A stretch of 19,752 nucleotides of DNA from Gallionellaceae bacterium (GCA_031277195.1 JAITMU010000139.1:1-19752), one strand, 5' to 3'. Shown: positions 6,756 through 13,571, counted from the stretch's first letter. Numbers and translations: made by a program. The notes: generated from the sequence alone by a model not told the origin.

Positions 6756-7819
6756 TTCCCCTTGTCCTGTTGAACGTCAGCCACACAACGGAAGCCATAA
6801 AAGTCGGATGCGTAATGCGCCCATGCGAAATTGCGGTGGTACGTTGCGGTCGAAAACGGATCGCTTTTCCACGATCCGCCGCGCAATATCTTGTAGTTGC
6901 CTTCGGTCGGCACCATGTCGATGACTTTCAGCTTTTCATCCTGCTCGCTGGTCACCTTGGCCACTTTGGCTTTGAACACACTGGCCGCGGCTTGCGACCC
7001 GGGATAAGGCGTCAACTCACTTGCCGTCCATTCATCCACGTTACCGGCCATATCCAGAACACCATACGGACTGGCACCTGCGGGATAAGCATCTACATTG
7101 GTTGCCGACCCCACGTTGTAATAGGTGTTCAAACGGGCGGCTTCCATTTTATCGCCCCAAGGCCAGCGGCGACCATCCGTGCCGCGCGCGGCTTTCTCCC
7201 ATTCGGCTTCGGTCGGCAGGCGCTTACCCTGCCACTTTGCATACGCTGTCGCATCGTGCCAGGACACCATGGTAACCGGACGCATGGCTTCACCATCTGG
7301 AATGCGGCCATTCTTCCAGTGCAGCGGGGGGCGGTGGCCGGTGGCGGCGACAAAACGGGCGTATTGCGCGTTGGTCACCAGATATTTGTCCATTCTGAAA
7401 GCGGGCAGCGTTACTGTGTGCAGGGGCTTGTCCGGCTCGTCCGCGCGCTTGTCATCCGTTCCCATTCGGAAAGCGCCAGCGGAAATCGGCACCATGGTTT
7501 CCAATTCCTGCCATTGATCCTTGGTCAGCAGCCGTTCAATTTCGCCGGAGGTGTATCCGCTGACAGCCTGTCCTTGCGCTTCGTGTGCCGCATGCAGGGC
7601 GATGTCTTCGCCAGCCGCGCGGATGCGCGATTTTTCTTCTTTCAAATCGTAAGTCGCCAGCTCACGCATGTCGGCCATGCGCTCCGACCCCAGCATTACA
7701 ACGTGCAAAGCGCCGCCCACCATCAATAGCGCCATGCAGGTAATCAGCGTGGCTCTGAGGTAGCGTTTGCGTTTTGTGCGTTCTTCCGGCGAGAGAACTG
7801 TTTGTCGATTGGGCTTCAT
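6752..7819 (-). CDS. Membrane-anchored FGE/SUMF1-fold protein lacking the catalytic cysteine pair
   Basis: The product is 355 aa. It has a basic N-terminus, one helix (about 24-44), a linker (45-110) and an FGE-sulfatase/SUMF1 domain (about 113-350). Family signatures seen are GAFRMGTDD, YLVTNAQYARF, VSWHDATAYAKW, RLPTEAEWEKAARG, VLDMAGNVDEW and LRGGSW. The only cysteine in the domain is C345 of the late GFRC motif. The segment ATYHRNFAWAH replaces the Cys-x4-Cys region used by formylglycine-generating enzymes, so it is unlikely to make formylglycine. NirV-type proteins of denitrification clusters share this fold. Here a binding or maturation role for the oxidase is inferred. It starts 9 bp after the previous stop codon with only a weak ribosome site. 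Confidence 0.85.
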   Translation of the reverse strand: MKPNRQTVLSPEERTKRKRYLRATLITCMALLMVGGALHVVMLGSERMADMRELATYDLKEEKSRIRAAGEDIALHAAHEAQGQAVSGYTSGEIERLLTKDQWQELETMVPISAGAFRMGTDDKRADEPDKPLHTVTLPAFRMDKYLVTNAQYARFVAATGHRPPLHWKNGRIPDGEAMRPVTMVSWHDATAYAKWQGKRLPTEAEWEKAARGTDGRRWPWGDKMEAARLNTYYNVGSATNVDAYPAGASPYGVLDMAGNVDEWTASELTPYPGSQAAASVFKAKVAKVTSEQDEKLKVIDMVPTEGNYKILRGGSWKSDPFSTATYHRNFAWAHYASDFYGFRCVADVQQDKGK

Positions 7820-7828
7820 GCGTCTGAA

Positions 7829-8290
7829 TCACTCATCATCGTCGGCATCGCGATCTTTGTAGATTTTATGGCGCGGGCTTCTGCCGTAAATACTCTTGAT
7901 CACAACTTCACCCACCACTCCGCCAGCAGCGGAAAACTCCATCGCAAGAATGACGAAAAACACCCACAAGCCCATCGGTATCAATGCCGAACCTTCCGGT
8001 ATGCCGGTGACATAAACGATTTCGTAGTAGCTGTAGAGACGCACAAACAACGGCGGGAAGTGGCTGAGCCATTTTCCGCCTTCGCCAAAAATGAAAGTGA
8101 CCAGCATGCCCAGGAAAAACGGCAGAACAAACATGTCCAGCAACAGCGGCATGCCGAATCCGCTCAGGCCATGATACAGCTCCATCGTCACACCAAGCGC
8201 CTGATCGCCCCAGCGATCCAGCGCACATGCGACAACCACCGCTACAATTCCCCGGAGGTATTTGATGATCTTTGCGCGCGAAACAGTCAT
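7829..8290 (-). CDS. Polytopic membrane protein of the oxidase cluster, unknown
   Basis: The product is 153 aa with an amphipathic basic N-terminus, about three helices (roughly 12-30, 46-68 and 103-124) and a charged C-terminal tail ending DRDADDDE. An FGEGGKW turn and an RLYSYYEIVYVTG segment lie between helices. There are no cysteines after residue 25 and no haem motif. Its ATG overlaps the stop codon of the cytochrome c gene (ATGA), so the two are translated together. I do not recognise the family; a membrane partner for the adjacent cytochrome is plausible. Confidence 0.7.
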   Translation of the reverse strand: MTVSRAKIIKYLRGIVAVVVACALDRWGDQALGVTMELYHGLSGFGMPLLLDMFVLPFFLGMLVTFIFGEGGKWLSHFPPLFVRLYSYYEIVYVTGIPEGSALIPMGLWVFFVILAMEFSAAGGVVGEVVIKSIYGRSPRHKIYKDRDADDDE

Positions 8291-8844
8291 GGGCGAGACT
8301 CCTTGCCGGCCGCCTTTTCATCCTCGGCTTTGCTGGTATCGTCCCAAAACATTGAACAGGATTGCGTGCGCGCACACGTTGTCCAAGCCTCGTCTATCGC
8401 CTTGCGAGTATCTTCCAGATACCAGTCTTCCACTTTGAGGCTCGCCATATAAGCCGCCAAGGTACGGCGATCCTGCTCTGGCAAGCTCACATAGGAAGGC
8501 ATCCGGTATTCTGGATTCAGACGAGAGGGCAAAATTTCCTGGGGATTGGGAGCCGAGAAATACTGATAAAGCCAATCTTCGGTACGCAGCGAACCAATTC
8601 CATCCAGCGCAGGTGCGGGAACACGTTGCGTCATGTCTCGCAATGTCAGCAATGAGTGGCACGCCTTGCAGTTCTGCTGGCGATAAATATCCCACCCGGC
8701 GCGCTTCAATTCCTCCGAGGCGATACTGTAATAAGGAATACCCTTATCTGGTTCTTCACGCGCAGATCGCGAGTAATTGAGCACCATCAAGCCAACGACG
8801 ATCAGCGCGATGGCGACCAGAACTACTTTTTCTCCGCGTTTCAT
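8287..8844 (-). CDS. Membrane-anchored monohaem cytochrome c
   Basis: The product is 185 aa. It begins KRGEK, followed by one helix (about 7-24) that anchors a periplasmic domain. The haem site is CKACH (Cys59, Cys62, His63), with Met115 in EYRMPSY the likely sixth ligand, as in class I cytochromes. The C-terminal extension holds two more cysteines (157 and 163) that could form a disulfide. It resembles the cytochrome at 16867-17445 (shared KRGEK start, LDGIGS followed by an aromatic segment). It overlaps neighbours at both ends by ATGA. Lying after the CcoS-like gene, it may feed electrons to the CcoNO core in place of CcoP. Confidence 0.88.
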   Translation of the reverse strand: MKRGEKVVLVAIALIVVGLMVLNYSRSAREEPDKGIPYYSIASEELKRAGWDIYRQQNCKACHSLLTLRDMTQRVPAPALDGIGSLRTEDWLYQYFSAPNPQEILPSRLNPEYRMPSYVSLPEQDRRTLAAYMASLKVEDWYLEDTRKAIDEAWTTCARTQSCSMFWDDTSKAEDEKAAGKESRP

Positions 8845-9113
8845 TTTGCGTGGTGCGCTTCCTCTTGTTGCTTCAGAACGCGAATCCGGCTTTCTTCCTG
8901 TTTCGCCAGAACGTCGCGGCTTTTGGCATATTCTTCAGGCGACATTTTGTCTCTGTCATCTTCAGTGAAAACCAGGTATTTGATGTCCTCATCAAATTGC
9001 TCATTTCGCGCCGCCCACCGTATCCAGTAGATGCTGGCCATGATGATCATGGCACCGATGATAAGCCACAGATATATGGTCCAACCATCACCCAACGACT
9101 CCAGATATTCCAT
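8841..9113 (-). CDS. ccoS: CcoS-like oxidase maturation protein with C-terminal extension
   Basis: The product is 90 aa with one helix (about 14-33) followed by IRWAARNEQFDEDIKYLVF and then EDDR. This matches the CcoS/FixS pattern (WAxxxGQFDDL ... ILxDDD), which in other bacteria is needed to insert cofactors into cbb3 oxidase. Typical CcoS is 45-70 aa; here about 35 further charged residues follow, predicted helical (PEEYAKSRDVLAKQ and on). A GGAGGG site precedes ATG 9113. CcoS usually follows CcoGHI, whereas here it lies between structural genes. The assignment rests on a short motif, so it is moderate. Confidence 0.6.
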   Translation of the reverse strand: MEYLESLGDGWTIYLWLIIGAMIIMASIYWIRWAARNEQFDEDIKYLVFTEDDRDKMSPEEYAKSRDVLAKQEESRIRVLKQQEEAHHAK

Positions 9114-9134
9114 AATTCCCTCCGGTTACGTACG

Positions 9135-9467
9135 TCAAAAAAGATATCCAGACAACATCTGCAGCGCGCCAAAAATGACCGCGGCAATGATTCCGAGGAT
9201 GATCGCTCCGAACATCAGCTTTTCTCCAGTTCTCATCGTCGCCGGGGCATACTTTCCGAAAACGACCGCATATACGATGGCGGCGAAAACCAGAATGGTC
9301 ACCAGCATGAAAACAAAAACACCCTGGCTGAACTGCTGACTGCGCATCCCTTCTATGCTCAAATCCACACCCGCTTGAGATGCCGAATCCGTGAGCACGG
9401 GAAGTATTTTGTCCGCTCCGAAGCGATTGAGAGGCAGATAACTGAAAAATTGCTCGAAGAAATTCAT
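9135..9467 (-). CDS. Two-helix membrane protein, unknown
   Basis: The product is 110 aa with an extended N-terminus (about 45 residues), helix 1 (46-69), a short basic turn (GKYAPATMRTGEK) and helix 2 (84-108). There are no cysteines or haem motif. The ATG at 9467 lies only 12 bases after a cUUCGg terminator hairpin, with no clear ribosome site, so its translation may depend on transcripts that pass the hairpin. It resembles no family I can name. The cluster context suggests a small subunit of the oxidase. Confidence 0.65.
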   Translation of the reverse strand: MNFFEQFFSYLPLNRFGADKILPVLTDSASQAGVDLSIEGMRSQQFSQGVFVFMLVTILVFAAIVYAVVFGKYAPATMRTGEKLMFGAIILGIIAAVIFGALQMLSGYLF

Positions 9468-9479
9468 TTTACCAAAAAT

Positions 9480-9503
9480 GATGCCGCTCCGAAGAGCGGC
9501 ATC
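9480..9503 (-). terminator. Internal intrinsic terminator with UUCG tetraloop
   Basis: A perfect 10-bp stem (480-489 and 494-503 of the 9 kb block) has the minus-strand loop TTCG closed by C-G, the extra-stable cUUCGg tetraloop, followed by ATTTTT. It lies between the 44-aa gene (stop at 9561) and the 110-aa gene (start 9467). It probably ends many core-oxidase transcripts and lowers expression of the genes beyond. Confidence 0.85.
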
Positions 9504-9560
9504 AACTCAGCTTTATTTCAAAAATGTGCCGAGAAACTAACGAGTGTTAATCCCCGACTC

Positions 9561-9695
9561 TTATTGATCCTTGTAACGAACCGGCGGGCTTTGCTTGTCA
9601 TAACCGTCCACAAAAAAGCTGTACAGGAACGGCAGAATGAACACAACCACAATAACACCGCCCAATGCGAGAGGACCAAAATCCAAATCAATCAT
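9561..9695 (-). CDS. 44-aa single-helix membrane peptide
   Basis: ATG 9695 has an AGGAG site 9 bases upstream; 44 codons end in TAA. It has a short acidic N-terminus (MIDLDFG), one helix (about 8-29) and a polar tail (YDKQSPPVRYKDQ). Its size and layout recall CcoQ, but I see no diagnostic residues. It lies between the 233-aa subunit and the internal terminator, so it is the last gene of the presumed core unit: 90-aa, 37-aa, CcoN, CcoO, 233-aa, 44-aa. Confidence 0.7.
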   Translation of the reverse strand: MIDLDFGPLALGGVIVVVFILPFLYSFFVDGYDKQSPPVRYKDQ

Positions 9696-9726
9696 TTTTT
9701 TCTCCTAAATCAACAAGGCGATACGA

Positions 9727-10428
9727 TTAGTGATCATGCCCGTGTGTCGGCTGCCAGCTGGATGGCGGCAGGCGCTTCACAACTGCAACCACACCCGCGA
9801 AGAAGGCAATCACGTAGAAAATATCGATCGTGTAGCCTTGATCCCACCACGGTTGCTGACGCTGGCGAAGGAACGTGCCATCGGGAGCGGGAATACGCGC
9901 ACCCGACTGATCCTTCAGGAAGTTGCCCTCGAAGTTCGCACACACAATGCTGGTACCGATGATGGTGTAGTCGTGCAAATCGCTACTGGTTCGCGCGCAC
10001 GGACGAGCGATGCCAGAATCGTCACCATTCTTCAGTGCTTCAATCTGCGGACGCAGCGCACGCAACTCATCCATCGTCACCGGGTGACGCACCAACTGCG
10101 ATTGCATCAGGCTGGCGCTGTCTGGATGCATCTCCACCAGCACTTTCATCGCCTCAACATCGTTGGCAGCACTCGTCACCTTCGGATCGTCCATAGAGCC
10201 GATGTAGTTGACGTAAATTCCTGCGGTCGGACGTTGACCCCACAGAGGGAAGGTCACCGCAAACGCAGTCAGCGTCGTCAACAACAACAACCAGACAACC
10301 GGAACTGGCAGACGGTTGTTATCTTCCGTGATGCCGCCCAGGTCTTCCGACTCCCACAGCTTCTTGTCGCGTTCATTCTGCTCTGGCGTATTCGTTGTTG
10401 CCAACGGATTTGTCATTATCCATGCCAT
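9727..10428 (-). CDS. Two-helix oxidase subunit without haem, in the CcoP position
   Basis: The product is 233 aa. It starts at ATG 10428 with a GGGGAG site; in-frame Met5 is an alternative. Its cytoplasmic N-terminus (about 40 residues, with KLWESEDLGGITEDNNRLP) recalls the start of CcoP, which reads D-GI-E-DN-LP before its helix. Helix 1 is about 42-60, then FPLWGQRP, a periplasmic domain of about 135 residues, helix 2 (about 201-218) and a His-rich tail. There is no CxxCH, whereas CcoP normally has two. Two cysteines (144 and 163) may form a disulfide. It directly follows ccoO. A CcoP-derived or CcoP-replacing subunit is my inference. It is a paralogue of the protein at 1760-2164. Confidence 0.75.
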   Translation of the reverse strand: MAWIMTNPLATTNTPEQNERDKKLWESEDLGGITEDNNRLPVPVVWLLLLTTLTAFAVTFPLWGQRPTAGIYVNYIGSMDDPKVTSAANDVEAMKVLVEMHPDSASLMQSQLVRHPVTMDELRALRPQIEALKNGDDSGIARPCARTSSDLHDYTIIGTSIVCANFEGNFLKDQSGARIPAPDGTFLRQRQQPWWDQGYTIDIFYVIAFFAGVVAVVKRLPPSSWQPTHGHDH

Positions 10429-10442
10429 GGTTTTATCTCCCC

Positions 10443-11378
10443 TTATTTAAGACTCAGAACGAAGTCGATCAGAGCACGTGCTTTGCTGTCCTTTGCCGGG
10501 ACAGGAACATCCGGCGGAACAGGCGATTGACCTGCACGGTATGCGGTGTAGTCGGCACGCCATTTATCGAAGTCGATCTTCTGACCGTCGGCATCCACCG
10601 AGCCCCACAGATAGTCGAAGCGCGGCATGATGGAGTGCGGCTGAACCAGACGGGGATTGAAGAAGTGCAGCATCATCCATTCCCTGGAGGCGTTACGCGA
10701 TCCAACGTGCAGCAGGTCGGGACCCTTACGGTCAGAGCCGAACGCAGTAGGCGATTCGCCGTTGAAGTCACCCAGCATCGGCGGAGCGCCGAACACCTGC
10801 CAATCCTGAGTTTGCTCAGGCAACAGGGTGTGGCACCACCAGCAACCTTCACGCACGAACATGGACTTGCCTGCGCCGATGTGCTGGACGTTTTCGTCAG
10901 CCGCTGCGTTCAACACGTCAGCCGCATTCCAGCCACGGGTGGCAGTCGCATACTCGATATACGGTTGCTTGCTGTCCTGGTCGATATCGATCAGGAAGAC
11001 CGCGCCGTCCGGGTTGCTTCTACCCTTCTCGGCCGCCTTGGCAAGTTGCCCTTTCTCCATGCTCAACTTTTCGACAATCGCACCCAGGTTATCAGGGTGC
11101 TGTACGGCGTTGGGCATCCGCGTTCCGGCGGGATACACATAAGCGTACTGTCCTTCGCTCTCAAGCCATACACGCACAGGCTTGTTGCTGCCTTGCATGA
11201 AGGGGTCGCTCAGGTTCCAACCGGCATCCCAGCCTGTCGTCAGTTGCTTGTCCAGTGCAATCTCGGTGGACACGGCCTCACGCATGTTGAAGCTCGGGAA
11301 AAACAGCGTGATACACATCGACCCCCCCAAAGCAAGGCCGAATACCCGTGAACCGATCTTATATTCTCTAAAAGCCAT
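10443..11378 (-). CDS. ccoO: CcoO-like membrane monohaem cytochrome c subunit
   Basis: The product is 311 aa; typical CcoO is about 200-240. An N-terminal helix (about 10-30) anchors it. The haem motif is EGCWWCH (Cys179, Cys182, His183), with Met251 in HSIMPRF as the sixth ligand. KGPDLLHVGSR and NPRLVQPHSIMP match the CcoO patterns around GPDLxRVGxR and PRxVxPxSxMP. About 145 residues lie between helix and haem motif, much more than usual, forming an extra segment that may dock the missing CcoP function or another cytochrome. The start has GGGAGG eight bases upstream. It passes electrons to CcoN. Confidence 0.9.
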   Translation of the reverse strand: MAFREYKIGSRVFGLALGGSMCITLFFPSFNMREAVSTEIALDKQLTTGWDAGWNLSDPFMQGSNKPVRVWLESEGQYAYVYPAGTRMPNAVQHPDNLGAIVEKLSMEKGQLAKAAEKGRSNPDGAVFLIDIDQDSKQPYIEYATATRGWNAADVLNAAADENVQHIGAGKSMFVREGCWWCHTLLPEQTQDWQVFGAPPMLGDFNGESPTAFGSDRKGPDLLHVGSRNASREWMMLHFFNPRLVQPHSIMPRFDYLWGSVDADGQKIDFDKWRADYTAYRAGQSPVPPDVPVPAKDSKARALIDFVLSLK

Positions 11379-11404
11379 AATTTATCCTCCCAAGTCGCTG
11401 CGAT

Positions 11405-12811
11405 TTAGCGCTCGTACGCCATTTCGTGGGGCATGCGGCCAGCCGGAACAGTCGTCCCTGCACGCGCAGTCATCCACATGTTGTACAGCCAGATGATATT
11501 GGAGACGAACACCATCGTACCACCCACCCAACGGGCGATCATGTAGGGGTGCTCGGCAATCACAACATCGATGTACGGCACTTCGTAAATCTTGCCCGCG
11601 CCCTGGATCAGGCCGGCAATCGTCATCGAAATCCAATATGTGCTAAAGCCGATCAGCAGCAACCAGAAGTGAACGTTGCCCAGCGCCAGCGAGTACAGCT
11701 TGCGCTTCATCAGGGTTTGCAGACCCAGATAAACGGCAGCAGCTTCCAGGAAGGTGGAGAAGCCCAGCAGCGCGAGGTGAGCGTGCGCCACAATCCAGCC
11801 CGTTCCGTGAATGTACCAGTTGATCGCGCGAGTCTGCTGGAAACCACCTTGCATGTTCAGCGGAATCGCCATCAAGCAGCCCGTCACCGTGAAGCGCACT
11901 TCAAGGTTTTCAACAAACATGTTCCACTTGCCTTGCATGGTCAGCATGATGTTGGAAACGAACGCGATCGCCGGCACCAGAATCAGCACGCCTTCCACAG
12001 AAGCGAAAGACTTGAGCCATTCCGGCAGCGGAGCGGACATCAGGTGGTGAGCAGCAGGCGTGGAGTAGAACACAACCACAGACCAGAAGTGCAAGTGACC
12101 AATACGGTGAGAGTACAGCGGGTTACCCGTAACCTTCGGAATCGTGTAGTACGCAATGGCTGCGGCAACCGGCGTAATCCAGAGACCCAGCACGTTGTGC
12201 GCGAACCACCAAGTCAGATAAGCCTCGGTCAAACCGGTCAAGTGGAAGAACTCCGGCAGGTTACCAACAACGAATACGACGATAACCATGAAAGTTGCTG
12301 CGGCGAAGAACCAGTTGGTCGTGTAGATACCTTGCGTGCGGCGAGTCAGAATCGTCATCCACACGTTAACCGCCAAAGGAATCGCCATGCATGACGCGAT
12401 GTACAGGTCGATAACCCACGGGAAGTCAGAATACTCACGACCAGAGGTCAACCCCATCCACAACACCGTCAGACCCAAGGTCAGGCCGAGGTTCCACAGG
12501 AAGCAGTTCCACAGACCCAGTTTTTCCGACCACAACCGGGTATTCCCCAGTATCGGCGTGATATACATCATGGCCATCGCGAACGCCATCGAAATCCAGC
12601 CGAAAATCACAGCGTGCACGTGTACCTGACGCATGTGACCGAAAGACAGGAATTCGTTACCCGTTACAAAGTCAGGGAACGCCAGCTTGGCCGCATTGAA
12701 CGACCCCAGCCCCGTCCCAATGACAAACCATACGATGGATGAAAATCCGAAGAAAATCGCCGACGATCCTGCCGGGATATCCTCGTTTTTAGCAAACAAA
12801 TATTTGAACAT
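11405..12811 (-). CDS. ccoN: CcoN-like catalytic subunit I of a C-family haem-copper oxidase
   Basis: The product is 468 aa (CcoN is usually about 475), with 12 predicted helices. Ligands seen by motif: His64 (VHVHAVIF, low-spin haem b); His205 (WFAHNVLG) and His255/His256 (PAAHHLM) for CuB; His343 and His345 (VAHAHLA) for the active-site haem and haem b. Tyr249 lies six residues before His255, the spacing of the cross-linked active-site tyrosine of cbb3 oxidases, which supports O2 rather than NO reduction. Gln321 stands where typical CcoN has the Glu of FEGP, 22 residues before the first His of the HxH pair. The start has a GAGGAG site. It is followed by ccoO after 26 bp. Confidence 0.93.
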   Translation of the reverse strand: MFKYLFAKNEDIPAGSSAIFFGFSSIVWFVIGTGLGSFNAAKLAFPDFVTGNEFLSFGHMRQVHVHAVIFGWISMAFAMAMMYITPILGNTRLWSEKLGLWNCFLWNLGLTLGLTVLWMGLTSGREYSDFPWVIDLYIASCMAIPLAVNVWMTILTRRTQGIYTTNWFFAAATFMVIVVFVVGNLPEFFHLTGLTEAYLTWWFAHNVLGLWITPVAAAIAYYTIPKVTGNPLYSHRIGHLHFWSVVVFYSTPAAHHLMSAPLPEWLKSFASVEGVLILVPAIAFVSNIMLTMQGKWNMFVENLEVRFTVTGCLMAIPLNMQGGFQQTRAINWYIHGTGWIVAHAHLALLGFSTFLEAAAVYLGLQTLMKRKLYSLALGNVHFWLLLIGFSTYWISMTIAGLIQGAGKIYEVPYIDVVIAEHPYMIARWVGGTMVFVSNIIWLYNMWMTARAGTTVPAGRMPHEMAYER

Positions 12812-12864
12812 ACCGCTTCTCCTCGTGAACTAAACTTAATGACAGCCTGAAATAGCGTAGCAGC

Positions 12865-12978
12865 CTAGTTGGACTTGTTCTTGTTTTTCTTCTGCGGCGT
12901 CATGACGTACAACGAAAGCACCATGCTAGAAAACGCCAGAATGATCCCCAGAATCCCTGCTATCAGCGCAACATCCAT
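12865..12978 (-). CDS. 37-aa single-helix membrane peptide
   Basis: ATG 12978 has a consensus AGGAGG seven bases upstream; 37 codons end in TAG. One helix (about 4-26) is followed by a very basic tail (TPQKKNKNKSN), so the C-terminus is probably cytoplasmic. It lies directly upstream of ccoN and after the 90-aa gene. No family is recognised. The strong ribosome site and operon position argue that it is a real small subunit. Confidence 0.72.
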   Translation of the reverse strand: MDVALIAGILGIILAFSSMVLSLYVMTPQKKNKNKSN

Positions 12979-13017
12979 AATATCCTCCTGTTACGTATTT
13001 TTTAATGAAGTCTCAAA

Positions 13018-13290
13018 TCAGGCATTCTCGAGCGCATCGTGCTTCTTCAAGCCGACGAACATAATGAGACAGAACATGACGCCAAACACGATCATCGCCA
13101 TGTCGATGAATCCGGTGAAGGTCACCGGGTTGTAAGCTGTGCCGCCGTCACCACCCCAGCTAAGGAAATAGCCACGACCCAGCATACACATCATCGCCGC
13201 GCCGAACACGCTACCATTCCCCATGCCAGTCAGCATGCCGGAAACTATGATTAACCAGAATGCTCTGGACGTTATTGATTTCTTCTGCAT
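13018..13290 (-). CDS. 90-aa two-helix membrane protein, first gene of the oxidase operon
   Basis: Helix 1 spans about residues 9-31 and helix 2 about 57-81. The periplasmic turn is Gly-rich (LSWGGDGGTAYNP). A GGGGGG ribosome site precedes ATG 13290. One cysteine lies in each hydrophobic segment, but no cofactor motif is present. It is about 130 bases downstream of the predicted promoter and so leads the cluster. Function unknown; a small subunit or assembly factor of the CcoNO complex is likely from context. Confidence 0.72.
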   Translation of the reverse strand: MQKKSITSRAFWLIIVSGMLTGMGNGSVFGAAMMCMLGRGYFLSWGGDGGTAYNPVTFTGFIDMAMIVFGVMFCLIMFVGLKKHDALENA

Positions 13291-13360
13291 TTATCCCCCC
13301 GTTTTTTCGATAAAAAACTTTTGGAAACCGGCTCGTATGCCGCCCCTGACACTGAACCCG

Positions 13361-13395
13361 CCTGATACTGTTTCCTTGCCCACAACAGGCTCAGG
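13361..13395 (-). other. Stem-loop in the 5' leader of the oxidase operon
   Basis: CCTGA (13361-13365) pairs with TCAGG (13391-13395) and CTGTT (13368-13372) with AACAG (13384-13388). They are separated by a symmetric 2x2 internal loop and capped by an 11-nt loop. It lies between the promoter and the first gene. It has no T-run, so it is a leader structure rather than a terminator. Confidence 0.4.
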
Positions 13396-13421
13396 AAGCC
13401 CGCGGGGACGAAACCGTTGCT

Positions 13422-13451
13422 ATAATAGGTTCCCGTATACATCATTGTCAA
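13422..13451 (-). promoter_or_regulatory. Sigma70-like promoter of the oxidase operon
   Basis: On the minus strand TTGACA (13446-13451) is followed after 18 bp by TATTAT (13422-13427). The -35 is perfect and the -10 is one base off consensus. The expected start near 13415 gives a leader of about 125 nt. I saw no TTGAT-N4-ATCAA FNR/ANR box nearby. The rest of the 13291-13571 gap holds the leader stem-loop and, toward 13572, no clear plus-strand promoter. Confidence 0.6.
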
Positions 13452-13571
13452 GGAATTAAAGTCAACGTGCAAAATAGCCTCACACTCCACGCAGAACCGG
13501 GCAATATCCCCGCAGTTGAAGCATTCTAAAAACCGTAACGCAATTAAGGCCTTCTCTCTAAATTTCCGCTT

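Noticed and set aside
6413..7729. Plus-strand ORF of 438 codons opposite the FGE-fold gene
   Set aside because: The minus-strand frame shows the full SUMF1 motif series; the plus-strand product has no domain pattern or ribosome site.
8850..9962. Plus-strand ORF of 370 codons
   Set aside because: It runs antisense across six small minus-strand features, including a terminator, and has shadow-like composition.
11426..12394. Plus-strand ORF opposite ccoN
   Set aside because: Antisense shadow of a gene with clear catalytic residues; its product is rich in Arg, His, Asn and Gln.
11405..12811. Nitric oxide reductase (NorB) as identity of subunit I
   Set aside because: The active-site tyrosine at the cbb3 spacing is present, and a CcoO partner and CcoG/CcoS-like genes accompany it. 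NorB-type enzymes lack that Tyr.
13272..13490. 72-codon minus-strand ORF at the head of the oxidase operon
   Set aside because: It spans the predicted promoter and overlaps the first operon gene in another frame, and has no ribosome site.
13291..13571. FNR/ANR box for oxygen control of the oxidase operon
   Set aside because: I looked for TTGAT-N4-ATCAA around the promoter and found no convincing match by eye.
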